Shown: piece after piece, positions 8,817-17,329 of the stretch | How positions within the stretch are numbered: the stretch's first letter is position 1 | Layout of the letters: every line of letters begins with the position of its first letter | Assembly: GCA_963702035.1 (NCBI GenBank) | Contig: OY969700.1 | Coordinates: forward strand, 558,001 to 622,000 | Direction of reading: 5' to 3' | DNA: 64,000 nucleotides | Source: VRUE01 sp963702035 | Lineage (GTDB): Bacteria; Actinomycetota; Thermoleophilia; Solirubrobacterales; 70-9 | The notes under the pieces: generated by a model | What the model was told of the DNA's origin: nothing | Seen by the model: the letters and a program-made list of their open reading frames with translations, nothing else | Database searches by the model: none | Program-made: the position numbers and the translations under genes

Positions 8817-11051
8817 CTAGCTGCGACCCTCGCGCTCGCGCCGCCGACCGCCGCGCCCACCGCGATCGCGATCGCCACCGTTACGGCGCGGGCCACCATC
8901 GCCGGAGCCGACCGAAGCAAGCTCCTCGGCGGTTTTGCCCGCTACCGACGGGTCGTCGGAGAGGCGCAGGCCGATGCGACCGCGCTCGCGGTCGACCTCG
9001 ACCACGGTGACATCGATCACGTCGCCGGAGCTGAGCACGTCGTCGACCGAGTCGACCCTCTCCCCCGGCTTCACGTTGGAGATGTGCAGCAGGCCGTCGG
9101 TGCCCTTGACCAGCTCGACGAAGGCGCCGAAGGTGGTCGTCTTGACGACTTTGGCGGCCGGGTACTTATCGCCGATCTCGGCCTCCTTGGTCATCGACTC
9201 GATTCGGGCCACACAGGCTTCGACCAGTTCGCCGGTCGGAGCGTAGATGCGGATCGTGCCGTCGTCCTCGACGTCGATTTCGGCTTCGAACTCCTCGCAG
9301 AGGGCGCGGATCGTTTCGCCGCCTTTGCCGATCACGGCGCCGATCTTCTCCTGGTCGATCTTGATCGCCTCGATCCGCGGCGCGTGCTTGGACAGGGACT
9401 CACGCGGGCCGTCGATCGCCTCGGCCATCTTGCCGAGGATGAACTGGCGGCCCTTGTTGGCCTGCTCCAGCGCATCGGTGAGGATCTCGAAGGTGACGCC
9501 GGTGATCTTGATGTCCATCTGCAGGGCGGTGATCCCCTCCGCGGTGCCGGCGACCTTGAAGTCCATGTCGCCGAGGTGGTCCTCGACGCCGGCGATGTCG
9601 GTGAGGACGATGTAGTCGTCACCCTCTTTGATCAGGCCCATCGCGACGCCGGCGACCGGTGCGCTGACCGGCACGCCCGCCGCCTGCAGTGCCATCGAGG
9701 AGGCGCAGACCGAGCCCATCGACGAGGAGCCGTTGGACTCGAGCGTCTCGGAGACGACCCGGATCACGTAGGGGAAGTCCTCTTCGTTCGGGATCGTCGC
9801 GACCAGGGCGCGCTCGGCGAGAGCGCCGTGGCCGATGTCGCGGCGCTTCGGACCGCGCATGAAACCGGCCTCCCCGACCGAGAAGGGCGGGAAGTTGTAG
9901 TGGTGCCAGAATTTCTTCGACGTCTCCAGGCCGAGCGTGTCGATCCGCATGTCCATGCGGGTCGTGCCGAGCGCGGCGTTGGAGAGGATCTGCGTCTCGC
10001 CGCGGGTGAACAGGGCGGAGCCGTGCACGCGCGGGGAGACGTCGACCTCGCACTCGATCGGCCGGATCTCGTCCTGGGCGCGACCGTCGGGGCGCTTCTT
10101 GTCAACGGCGATCGCCTTGCGGATCGTGTCCTTCTCGATCGCGCCGAAGGCGGCCTTGACCTCGGCCACGCGCTTCTCGTCGGTCTCTCCGTCGTCGGAC
10201 TCGGGCGCGTACTGGGCTACGACCTCGTCCTTGACCTTGTCGATCGCCTCATAGCGCTCGAGCTTGCCCTCGGTGGCGATCGCGTCGACGAGCGCCTGGC
10301 CGTGGGAAGAGCGGATCTCGCCGAGCAGGGCCTCGTCGATCGAAGGCGCTTCGACCTCGATCTTCTCCTTGCCGGCCTTCTGCTGCAGCTCCTCCATCGC
10401 GGCGACGAGCTTCTTGATCTCGCCGTGGGCGATGTCGAGCGCGTCGAGGATCTCCTGCTCGGTGACGCCGTTGGCACCGGCCTCGACCATCAGGATCGCC
10501 TCGTCGGTTCCGGCGACGATCAGGTCGAGGTCGAGCTCGGCGTGATCCTCCTGGGAGGGGTTGACGACGAAGTCGCCGTCGAGCTTGCCGACGCGGACGG
10601 CGCCGACGTGGGCGGCGACCGGGACCGGCGAGATCGCCAGCGCCGCGGAGGCGCCGTTCATCGCGAGGATGTCGTAGGGGTGGATCTGGTCCACCGACAT
10701 CGGGATCGCGACGAGCTGGGTCTCGTAGTGCCAGCCCTTGGGGAACAGCGGCCGGATCGGCCGGTCGATCATGCGCGCGGTCAGCGTCGCCTTCTCGCTC
10801 GATTTGCCCTCGCGACGGAAGAACGAGCCGGGGATTTTGCCCGCGGCGTACATCCGCTCCTCGATGTCGACGGTGAGGGGAAGAAAGTCCACGTCGCGCA
10901 GACTGCCGACGGTTGCGGTGCACAGGACCATGGTGTCGCCGGCCTGGACTACGACCGCGCCGCCCGCCTGCTTCGCGAGTTTTCCGGTCTCGAAGGAGAT
11001 CTGGCTGTCGCCGACATCCGCCGAGACGCGCGTAACGTCAAACATGCTCAT
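8817..11051 (-). CDS. pnp: Polyribonucleotide nucleotidyltransferase (PNPase)
   Basis: PNPase degrades RNA 3'-5' by phosphorolysis and can add tails. At 744 aa it has the full order: first RNase PH domain, all-helical linker, second RNase PH domain (VDVSPRVHGSALFTRGETQ region), KH domain with GxxG in VIGKGGETIRALCEEF, S1 domain with FGAFVELVKGTDGLLHISN, and a basic Gly/Arg-rich tail. A good Shine-Dalgarno, GGAGG, lies 11 nt before the ATG at 11051; a second ATG two codons on is possible. The S15 gene rpsO lies three genes upstream rather than directly adjacent as in E. coli. Confidence 0.98.
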   Translation of the reverse strand: MSMFDVTRVSADVGDSQISFETGKLAKQAGGAVVVQAGDTMVLCTATVGSLRDVDFLPLTVDIEERMYAAGKIPGSFFRREGKSSEKATLTARMIDRPIRPLFPKGWHYETQLVAIPMSVDQIHPYDILAMNGASAALAISPVPVAAHVGAVRVGKLDGDFVVNPSQEDHAELDLDLIVAGTDEAILMVEAGANGVTEQEILDALDIAHGEIKKLVAAMEELQQKAGKEKIEVEAPSIDEALLGEIRSSHGQALVDAIATEGKLERYEAIDKVKDEVVAQYAPESDDGETDEKRVAEVKAAFGAIEKDTIRKAIAVDKKRPDGRAQDEIRPIECEVDVSPRVHGSALFTRGETQILSNAALGTTRMDMRIDTLGLETSKKFWHHYNFPPFSVGEAGFMRGPKRRDIGHGALAERALVATIPNEEDFPYVIRVVSETLESNGSSSMGSVCASSMALQAAGVPVSAPVAGVAMGLIKEGDDYIVLTDIAGVEDHLGDMDFKVAGTAEGITALQMDIKITGVTFEILTDALEQANKGRQFILGKMAEAIDGPRESLSKHAPRIEAIKIDQEKIGAVIGKGGETIRALCEEFEAEIDVEDDGTIRIYAPTGELVEACVARIESMTKEAEIGDKYPAAKVVKTTTFGAFVELVKGTDGLLHISNVKPGERVDSVDDVLSSGDVIDVTVVEVDRERGRIGLRLSDDPSVAGKTAEELASVGSGDGGPRRNGGDRDRGGRGGRRREREGRS

Positions 11052-11113
11052 TAGTTGTCCTACCTCCGGCCGCCCGGATGGCGGCCATTTGCTTTCAGAA
11101 CTCTCGTTCTCTT

Positions 11114-11536
11114 TCAGCTGGGAGAGTACAGGGCCGGCGTTCCAGTGACACCGGCGCGTATCCCGGATTCGAAATCGCGCCGAACCCGGGCGGCGACCTC
11201 GTCGGTCCGCCGGTCCGCCTCGAAGCGCTGCAGGTCGAGCCCGAACCGCTCCGCCCGCTCCCAGAGGTGCGGATCGTCGACCCGGCCGCGGTCGGCGTAG
11301 AGCGAATCGACCATCTCGAAGAACCGCCCCTGTCTGCCGGCTGCCTCGGCCGCGGCGTGTAGGGCGGGCGCCCGGGGGTGCTTGCTCGCGACGGGAAAAT
11401 GACGGAAGACGACGCTCGCGCGTCGCGCGCAGATCTCCAGCCAGGCCGCCGCGCAGTGCGGGCAGCCGAGATCCGCGTAGACGATCAGGGTCTCGCCCTC
11501 GCCGCGCACGTGGTCCTCCGGGGCGACCGGGGGCAC
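11114..11536 (-). CDS. DsbA/thioredoxin-fold protein with CPHC motif
   Basis: A 140-aa thioredoxin-like protein. YADLGCPHCAAAWLEIC holds the redox pair Cys25/Cys28, and GVTGTPALY near the C-terminus supplies the cis-Pro. It resembles the DsbA-like domain found as a separate protein or fused to NhaA antiporters (the opening APEDHVRGEGE is typical of that group). No signal peptide or membrane segment is seen, so it is probably cytoplasmic, unlike classical DsbA. The GTG start at 11536 lies 17 nt after the peroxiredoxin stop, so the two are probably co-transcribed. Role not established; it may serve as a reductant for that peroxiredoxin. Confidence 0.75.
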   Translation of the reverse strand: MPPVAPEDHVRGEGETLIVYADLGCPHCAAAWLEICARRASVVFRHFPVASKHPRAPALHAAAEAAGRQGRFFEMVDSLYADRGRVDDPHLWERAERFGLDLQRFEADRRTDEVAARVRRDFESGIRAGVTGTPALYSPS

Positions 11537-11552
11537 GGCGGCGCTGGTCAGC

Positions 11553-12020
11553 TCAGGCGTCAGACCCGACGGTCTCCAGGGCGTCGAAGATCAAGTTGGC
11601 GCCGGGGATCTCCAGCGGCGTCGGCGACTCGTGCACCCAGGCGACCGTGCCCTCCTCGTCGACGAGGACGAGCGAGCGGTTGGCGTGCCCCGTCCGCTCG
11701 ATGTAGGCGCCGTAGGCGCGGGCGACCTCTCCCTTGGGCTCGAAGTCGGCGAGCAGCCGCATGTCGATGCCGAGCTTTTCCTGGAAGGCCTTGTGGGCGA
11801 AGCCGTGGTCGACGCTGATCCCGACCAGCTCGACTCCCTTGGCGGCGATCTCGGGCTTGACCTCCTGGTAGATCGAGAGCTGGTCCGCGCAGACCGGGCT
11901 GAAATCGAGCGGATAGAAGACCAGCAGAAGCTTGCGGCCGCGGTAATCGGAGAGCGAGACCTTCTCGCCGTCCTGGTCGCGCAGGGTGAAGTCGGGGGCG
12001 GGTTGCCCCGCCGCGATCAT
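11553..12020 (-). CDS. Peroxiredoxin (AhpE/Bcp-like, 1-Cys)
   Basis: AhpC/TSA-family thiol peroxidase of 155 aa. The peroxidatic Cys44 lies in FYPLDFSPVCADQL, followed by QEVKPEIAAKGVELVGISVD and the conserved AYGAYIERTGHANRSLVLVD segment. Cys44 is the only cysteine in the protein, so it must use an external thiol as resolving partner, as in AhpE-type 1-Cys enzymes. A CPHC thioredoxin-fold protein is encoded just downstream. The stop overlaps the rpsO region: this ATG at 12020 overlaps the rpsO stop by 4 nt, placing it in the ribosomal operon. Confidence 0.92.
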   Translation of the reverse strand: MIAAGQPAPDFTLRDQDGEKVSLSDYRGRKLLLVFYPLDFSPVCADQLSIYQEVKPEIAAKGVELVGISVDHGFAHKAFQEKLGIDMRLLADFEPKGEVARAYGAYIERTGHANRSLVLVDEEGTVAWVHESPTPLEIPGANLIFDALETVGSDA

Positions 12021-12286
12021 CGCCGCAGGCCGAGATCGGCGACCAGGGCGCGGTAGCGCTCGAGGTCGGTGCGCTCCAGGTAGCGGAGCATGCGGCGACG
12101 CTTGCCGACCAGCATCAGCAGGCCGCGTCGCGAGTGGTGGTCTTTGGCGTGCCCGCGGAGGTGCTCGGTGAGCTCGTTGATCCGCTCGGTGAGCAGCGCG
12201 ACCTGGACCTCGGCGGAGCCGGTGTCGCCGTCAGCGCGACCGTACTTTCCGATCAGCTCGGTCTTCTTCTCCTTGGCAAGGCTCAT
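12017..12286 (-). CDS. rpsO: 30S ribosomal protein S15
   Basis: S15 binds 16S rRNA early in 30S assembly. The 89-aa length is exact for the family, with KTELIGKYGRADGDTGSAEVQVALLTERI, split here as KYGRADGDTGSAEVQVALL and LTEHLRGHAKDHHSRRGLL, and the C-terminal VGKRRRMLRYLERTDLERY. The ATG at 12286 overlaps the ribF stop by 4 nt. A truB-ribF-rpsO order is widely conserved in bacteria. Confidence 0.98.
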   Translation of the reverse strand: MSLAKEKKTELIGKYGRADGDTGSAEVQVALLTERINELTEHLRGHAKDHHSRRGLLMLVGKRRRMLRYLERTDLERYRALVADLGLRR

Positions 12287-13176
12287 GATGCGTGCGTGAA
12301 GCTAGCACAGACACGCTTCGCGTCCTCGACGTCGATCCGCATCTGGGCGATCAGCTCCTCGACGCTGGGGAAGCGCTTCTCGCCGCGCAGCCTCTCGACG
12401 AAGGCGACGCGCAGGGTGCGGCCGTAGAGGTCTTCGTCGCGGTCGATCAGGTAGGTCTCGATCAGCACCCCCCGACCGCTCTCGAAGGTCGGCCGTACGC
12501 CGACGTTGACGGCGGCGGGAACACCGTCGGCAAAGGCCGCGAAGACGCCGTGACCGGGGATCAGTAGGCGGTCGTCGGGGACGATGTTGGCGGTCGGGAA
12601 GCCGAGCTCGCGACCGCGCTGGTCGCCCTCGACGACGGTTCCCTCGACCATGAAGGGAGCTCCGAGGCAGCGTCGCGCGCCCTCCATGTCTCCCGCCGCG
12701 ACCAGGGCCCTGATCCGGGTCGAGGAGACCGTCTCGCCGTCGACCTCGACCAGCGGCACCACGCGGGTCTCGAACTCGGTGCGTGCGGCCAGCATCGCCG
12801 GGTCCCCTTTGGCTTTGGCGCCGAAACGGAAGTTCTCCCCCACCGAGACCCGCTCGGCCCCGAGGCGCTCGATCAACACCCGCTCGATGAACTCCCCGGC
12901 GGATCGCTTGGCGAACCCGACGTCGAAGGGAATGACCACCAGCTCGCGCACGCCGAGCCCCTCGATCACGTCGCGCTTCACCTCGAAGGGCATGATCAGC
13001 TTCGGCAGCGCCGCCGGGTGGATCACCTCGAGCGGGTGCGGGTCGAAGGTGAGCACCGTGTCGGCGCCCTCGATCACCGCCTGATGACCGCGGTGCACGC
13101 CGTCGAAGGTGCCGATCGCGACCTGGCGGGGGCGCGGCTCCGCGTCGGGCAGGCTGGTAACACGCATCTTGGCCAT
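12283..13176 (-). CDS. ribF: Bifunctional riboflavin kinase/FAD synthetase
   Basis: RibF makes FMN from riboflavin and FAD from FMN. The N-terminal nucleotidyltransferase half shows GTFDGVHRGHQAV and VSVGENFRFGAKAKGD. The C-terminal kinase half shows GRELGFPTANIV, GVFAAFADG and AAVNVGVRPTF. The 297-aa length is normal. The ATG at 13176 shares one base with the truB stop (TGATG), indicating coupling. Upstream in-frame codons lie inside truB and give no conserved sequence, so they are rejected as starts. Confidence 0.97.
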   Translation of the reverse strand: MAKMRVTSLPDAEPRPRQVAIGTFDGVHRGHQAVIEGADTVLTFDPHPLEVIHPAALPKLIMPFEVKRDVIEGLGVRELVVIPFDVGFAKRSAGEFIERVLIERLGAERVSVGENFRFGAKAKGDPAMLAARTEFETRVVPLVEVDGETVSSTRIRALVAAGDMEGARRCLGAPFMVEGTVVEGDQRGRELGFPTANIVPDDRLLIPGHGVFAAFADGVPAAVNVGVRPTFESGRGVLIETYLIDRDEDLYGRTLRVAFVERLRGEKRFPSVEELIAQMRIDVEDAKRVCASFTHAS

Positions 13177-13808
13177 CAGCGCATCGCCTCCGCGGCGGCC
13201 GGGATCAGCTCGCCGATCCGCTCGATGCCGACCTCTTCGCCCGCGTTCTCGACCCGGAAGGGGCCGATCGCGGTCCGGCGCAGCTCCGAGCAGTAGGCGT
13301 CGCCGAGGGTCTCGACCAGGGTGCGCACATAGGTCCCGCTGGAGCACTCGATCTCATAGCGGGCGCTCTCGGCGTCGTGGCCGAGCAACTCGGCGCGGTA
13401 GATCTCGACGTCGCGCGGCGGGGTCGCGACCGTCTCGCCGCGGCGGGCCTTGCGATAGAGCCGCTCGCCGCCCACTCGTACCGCCGAGGTCATCGGCACA
13501 TGCTGGCGCACCGTGCCGGTCGGTAGCTCAAGCGCTTGCGGCGGCGTGCCGGTCTCGGTCAGCTCGCCTTCGGGATCGCCGCTGCTCGAACGCCAGCCGA
13601 GCCGCGCCGTCGCGAGGTAGGTCTTCGGCAGCTCGACAAGGAAGCGCTGCACGCGGGTCGCGCCGCCGAGCAGGACCAGCAGCAGACCGGTGGCAAAGGG
13701 ATCGAGCGTGCCGGCGTGCCCCGCCTTGCAGCCGCGTTCGCGGCGCACCTGCCGCACCATGTCGTGTGAGGTGATTCCCGCGGGCTTGTCGCAGAGCAGA
13801 ACCGTCAA
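13176..13808 (-). CDS. truB: tRNA pseudouridine(55) synthase
   Basis: TruB makes pseudouridine 55 in the T-loop of tRNAs. The catalytic Asp36 lies in HAGTLDPFATGLLLVL; KTYLATARLGW and SSGTYVRTLVETLG are also family motifs. At 210 aa it is clearly short (the usual length is 290-310). The catalytic core is present but the C-terminal PUA-like region appears to be missing or minimal. The TTG start at 13808 overlaps the nrnA stop by 4 nt (TTGA), and the N-terminus VLLCDKPAGITSHD is the expected one. Confidence 0.95.
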   Translation of the reverse strand: MTVLLCDKPAGITSHDMVRQVRRERGCKAGHAGTLDPFATGLLLVLLGGATRVQRFLVELPKTYLATARLGWRSSSGDPEGELTETGTPPQALELPTGTVRQHVPMTSAVRVGGERLYRKARRGETVATPPRDVEIYRAELLGHDAESARYEIECSSGTYVRTLVETLGDAYCSELRRTAIGPFRVENAGEEVGIERIGELIPAAAEAMR

Positions 13809-14809
13809 GGACCGAGTTGAGCGGAGACCTCGCCGCAGAGGAAGGAGACCAGCGCCTCCAGTTCGAGATCGGTGGAGAAGCCCGCGGCCCGCTTGTGGCC
13901 GCCGCCGCCGTTGACGCGGGCGATCGCGGAGACGTCGACCTCGCCGTCGCTGGAGCGCAGGCTGACCTTGCGGGCGGCGCGGCCGCGGTCGCCGAGGTCG
14001 CGGATCAGCGCCGCGACGCGGGCGCCCTCGACCGAGCGCAGGTGGTCGATGATCCCCTCGGTCATCTCCTCGCCGGCGCCGCTCTCCTCGTAGTCCTCGG
14101 CGGCGATGTAGGCGAGCACCAGCCTGCCCTTGCAGTGATGCTGGATCCCGTCCAGGGCGCGGGAGAGCAGGCGCAGCTTCTCGAGCGGCACGTGCTCGTA
14201 GAGGCGGCGGTAGGTCTCGTCGACGTCGACCCCGGCTTCGATCAGATCGGCGGCGATGCGGTGGGTGCGCGCGTTGGTGTTCTCGTACATGAACTTGCCC
14301 GTGTCGGTGACCAGGCCGACGTAGAGCGCCGCGGCCATCGCCGCGGTTATCTCGACCCCGAGCAGGACCGCAAGCTCGTAGACGATCTCCGCCGTGCAGG
14401 AGGCGTCGACCTCGACCAGATTGACGTCGCCGAAGAGGGTGTTGTCGTGGTGGTGGTCGATGTTGATCGTGAAGACCCCGTCAGCGGAGAGGAAGTCGAC
14501 CGGCATGCGATCGATGTTGCCGCAGTCGAGGAAGATCGCCGCGCGGTCCGCCATGTCAGCCGGGGCCTCGTGAAATACCTCCTCAAGAGGCAGGAAGCGG
14601 TACTCGATCGGCAGCGGGAACTCCTTCGCGGCAAGGAACATCACCGAGTCCTTGCCGAGCGCTGTCAGCAGGTGGTGCATGCCGAGCAGCGAGCCGAGCG
14701 CATCGCCGTCGGGCCCCTCGTGGGCGGTGAGCAGGAAGCGGTCGCGACTGCGGATCTCGTTGGCAACCCGCTCGATCGCTGTGGCGCCGATGTCGGTGGT
14801 CTCGGTCAT
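13805..14809 (-). CDS. nrnA: DHH-family oligoribonuclease / pAp phosphatase
   Basis: NrnA-type phosphoesterase of 334 aa that degrades short oligoribonucleotides and dephosphorylates pAp. The DHH domain has HEGPDGDALGSLLGM, AIFLDCGNIDR and the signature NIDHHHDN. The DHHA1 domain at the C-terminus has ARVNGGGGHKRAAGF. The position between rbfA and truB is the standard one for this gene in actinobacteria and Firmicutes. The ATG at 14809 overlaps the rbfA stop by 4 nt. Confidence 0.95.
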   Translation of the reverse strand: MTETTDIGATAIERVANEIRSRDRFLLTAHEGPDGDALGSLLGMHHLLTALGKDSVMFLAAKEFPLPIEYRFLPLEEVFHEAPADMADRAAIFLDCGNIDRMPVDFLSADGVFTINIDHHHDNTLFGDVNLVEVDASCTAEIVYELAVLLGVEITAAMAAALYVGLVTDTGKFMYENTNARTHRIAADLIEAGVDVDETYRRLYEHVPLEKLRLLSRALDGIQHHCKGRLVLAYIAAEDYEESGAGEEMTEGIIDHLRSVEGARVAALIRDLGDRGRAARKVSLRSSDGEVDVSAIARVNGGGGHKRAAGFSTDLELEALVSFLCGEVSAQLGP

Positions 14810-15147
14810 TTCTCTTCCTCTTCGAGCAGCTGGGAGATTCTCATCCCCTGCTCGACCGTCGGGTCGTAGTGAAAGGACAGGGTCGGGGTGCGCTTCATCC
14901 TCGTCTCGGCGGCGATCTTGGCCTGCAGCACGCCGTGGGAGGAGCGCAGGCCGGCAAGCGCCTCCTCGCGGGCGTCGTCGTCGCCGAGCACGCTGACGTG
15001 CACCTTGGCGCTGCGCAGGTCTGGGCTGGTCTCGACCGAGGTCACGGTGACGAAGCCGATCCGGGGATCGCTCAATTCGGTGGTGATGGCCGCGCCGATC
15101 ACCTCGCGGAGCACCTCGTTGATGCGGCGCATGCGAGGCGTGGCCAT
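14806..15147 (-). CDS. rbfA: Ribosome-binding factor A
   Basis: RbfA assists late 30S maturation around the 5' end of 16S rRNA. The 113-aa protein shows MRRINEVLREVIGAAI, LSDPRIGFVTVTSVETSPD, and the KH-like RMKRTPTLSFHYD. The ATG at 15147 begins 1 nt after the infB stop and gives the family N-terminus. The preceding in-frame codons lie within infB and are not conserved. The infB-rbfA order is classical. Confidence 0.96.
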   Translation of the reverse strand: MATPRMRRINEVLREVIGAAITTELSDPRIGFVTVTSVETSPDLRSAKVHVSVLGDDDAREEALAGLRSSHGVLQAKIAAETRMKRTPTLSFHYDPTVEQGMRISQLLEEEEK

Positions 15148-15148
15148 C

Positions 15149-17329
15149 CTAGTCCAGCGTCTGCTCGACCTGCTTGGTCTTGTAGAACTCGAGCACGTCG
15201 CCCTCCTTGACGTCGGCGTAGCCGTCGAGCACGACACCGCACTCCTGGCCCTCCTCGACCTCCTGGACGTTGTCTTTGAAGCGGCGCAGCGAGCCGAGCT
15301 TGCCGTCCCAGATGACGGTTCCCTCGCGGATCAGACGGACGTTGGCGTCGCGCGCAACCTTGCCCTCGTTGACGATGCAGCCCGCGATGCGGCCGACTTT
15401 GGAGGCCTTGAAGGTCTGTTTGACCTCGGCCTCGCCGAGCGTTTCCTCGACCTCGACCGCCTCCAGCAAGCCCTCCATCGCGTTGCGCAGGTCTTCGGTG
15501 ATTTTGTAGATGACCGAGTAGGTGCGGACGTCGACGCCCTCGCGCTCGGCGGCCTTGCGGGCGTCGGCGAGCGGGCGGACGTTGAATCCGATCACGATCG
15601 CTTCCGAGGCTGAAGCCAGCATCACGTCGGACTCGTTGATGCCGCCGGTCTGCGAGTGGATGATGTTGATCGCGACCTGCTCCTGGGGGACTTTGGCGAT
15701 CTCGTCCTGCAGTGCCTCCAGGGAACCGGCCACATCGGCCTTGAGCACGATGTTGAGCTCCTTGATGTCGCCCGCCTGGGCGCGGGAGAAGACCTCCTCG
15801 AGGCTGACCTTGCGCGCCTGGCGCCGGGCCAGGGCCTCGGTCTTGAGGCGGTTGCCCCGCTCCTGGGCGAGTTGGCGGGCGCGGCGGTCGTTCTCGACCA
15901 CGCGCACGTGTTCGCCGGCCTCGCAGACGCCGTCGAAGCCGAGCACCTCGACCGGCATCCCGGGGCCGGCCTCCTGGACCCGGTCGCCGGTGAAGTCGTG
16001 CATCGCCCGCACCCGGCCCCATTGCGGGCCGGCAACCAGGGCGTCGCCGACGGCGAGCGTGCCGCGCTGGACCAGGATCGTGACGACGGGGCCACGGCCC
16101 GGATCGAGCTGGGACTCGACCACCGTTCCGGAAGCGGGAGCGTCCGGGTTGGCGCCGAGCTCCTCGAGCTCGGAGACGAGCAGGATCATGTCGAGCAGGT
16201 TGCCGAGCCCCTCGTGGGTCTTGGCCGAGACGTCGCAGTAGACCGTCTCCCCTCCCCAGTCCTCGGGCGTGAGGCCGTCGGCCGCCAGCTCGTTGCGGAC
16301 GCGGTCGGGCTGTGCGCCCTCTTTGTCGATCTTGTTGACGGCGATCAGGATCGGCACGTCGGCGGCGCGGGCGTGGTCGATCGCCTCTTTGGTCTGCGGC
16401 ATCACCCCGTCGTCGGCGGCGACGACGACGACGGCGATGTCGGTGACCTTGGCGCCGCGGGCGCGCATCGCGGTGAAGGCGGCGTGGCCGGGGGTGTCGA
16501 GGAAGGTGATCGTCTTGTCCTCGTGGTGGACCTGGTAGGCGCCGATGTGCTGGGTGATCCCCCCCGCCTCACCGGCGGCGACCTCGGTCTCGCGGATCGC
16601 GTCGAGCAGCGAGGTCTTGCCGTGGTCAACGTGACCCATGATCGTGACCACCGGCGGCCGGTCGACCAGGCTCTCCTCGGCGTCCTCGAATTCCGGCGCC
16701 TCGGGCTCCTCCTCGGCGGCGGTGACGATTTCGATCTTGCGGTCGTACTCGTCGGCGATCGCCTTGATCGACTCGTCGGTGAGGGTCTGCGTGAGCGTCG
16801 CCATCTCGCCCATCATCATCAGCTTCTTGATCACCTCGGCACTGCCGAGGCCGAGCAGCTCGGCGACCTCGCGCACGGTCGCCCCGGAGTTGACCCTGGT
16901 CGCCTCCGGCTCGGCCGGCTCCTCGGTCCTGACCGGCGGCTCCTCGAGCAGCGGCCGGCGGCGCCTGCCTCCGCGGCGGCGCGGCGGTCGCTGCGGCGGC
17001 GGTCCGCCCATCTGGTCGCGGCGGGCCGCCTGCGAATCGATCACGACACGGCGTTTTTTCGCCGCTCCAGCCTGTTTTTTCGCGGCAGGCGCGGGTTTAG
17101 CGGCCGGTTTCGCCGGCTCCTGTGGCGGTGCGGCGGGTTTGGCAGCGGCTTTTGGCTGGGGCTTGGCTGCCGCCGCCCCATTACCGGAGAGTGCTTTTAG
17201 CGCGTCCGCCTCCTCCACGCTCGAGGCTGCGGCTTTGGCTTCGACTCCGGCCTTTTTGAGCGCAGCGAGCAGCTCTTTGCTGCTCAACCCTTGAGCTTTC
17301 GCAATCTCATGGACGCGCTTTTTAGCCAC
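15149..17329 (-). CDS. infB: Translation initiation factor IF-2
   Basis: IF-2 is the GTPase that places initiator tRNA on the 30S subunit. The 726-aa protein has a small IF2_N domain (about 1-50), an Ala/Lys/Pro/Arg-rich linker (about 50-145), a second IF2_N-like helix bundle (about 150-200), then the G domain with GHVDHGKTS at 232-240, DTPGHAAF, and NKID. Domains II-IV follow, with the C-terminal SLRRFKDNVQEVEEGQECG. The GTG start at 17329 overlaps the nusA TAG by one base. The linker is rather short for an actinobacterium. Confidence 0.98.
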   Translation of the reverse strand: MAKKRVHEIAKAQGLSSKELLAALKKAGVEAKAAASSVEEADALKALSGNGAAAAKPQPKAAAKPAAPPQEPAKPAAKPAPAAKKQAGAAKKRRVVIDSQAARRDQMGGPPPQRPPRRRGGRRRRPLLEEPPVRTEEPAEPEATRVNSGATVREVAELLGLGSAEVIKKLMMMGEMATLTQTLTDESIKAIADEYDRKIEIVTAAEEEPEAPEFEDAEESLVDRPPVVTIMGHVDHGKTSLLDAIRETEVAAGEAGGITQHIGAYQVHHEDKTITFLDTPGHAAFTAMRARGAKVTDIAVVVVAADDGVMPQTKEAIDHARAADVPILIAVNKIDKEGAQPDRVRNELAADGLTPEDWGGETVYCDVSAKTHEGLGNLLDMILLVSELEELGANPDAPASGTVVESQLDPGRGPVVTILVQRGTLAVGDALVAGPQWGRVRAMHDFTGDRVQEAGPGMPVEVLGFDGVCEAGEHVRVVENDRRARQLAQERGNRLKTEALARRQARKVSLEEVFSRAQAGDIKELNIVLKADVAGSLEALQDEIAKVPQEQVAINIIHSQTGGINESDVMLASASEAIVIGFNVRPLADARKAAEREGVDVRTYSVIYKITEDLRNAMEGLLEAVEVEETLGEAEVKQTFKASKVGRIAGCIVNEGKVARDANVRLIREGTVIWDGKLGSLRRFKDNVQEVEEGQECGVVLDGYADVKEGDVLEFYKTKQVEQTLD

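Noticed and set aside
8813..8920. A longer M16 peptidase start inside pnp
   Set aside because: It adds an Ala/Val-rich string that is only the pnp tail in another frame, and would mimic a signal peptide by chance.
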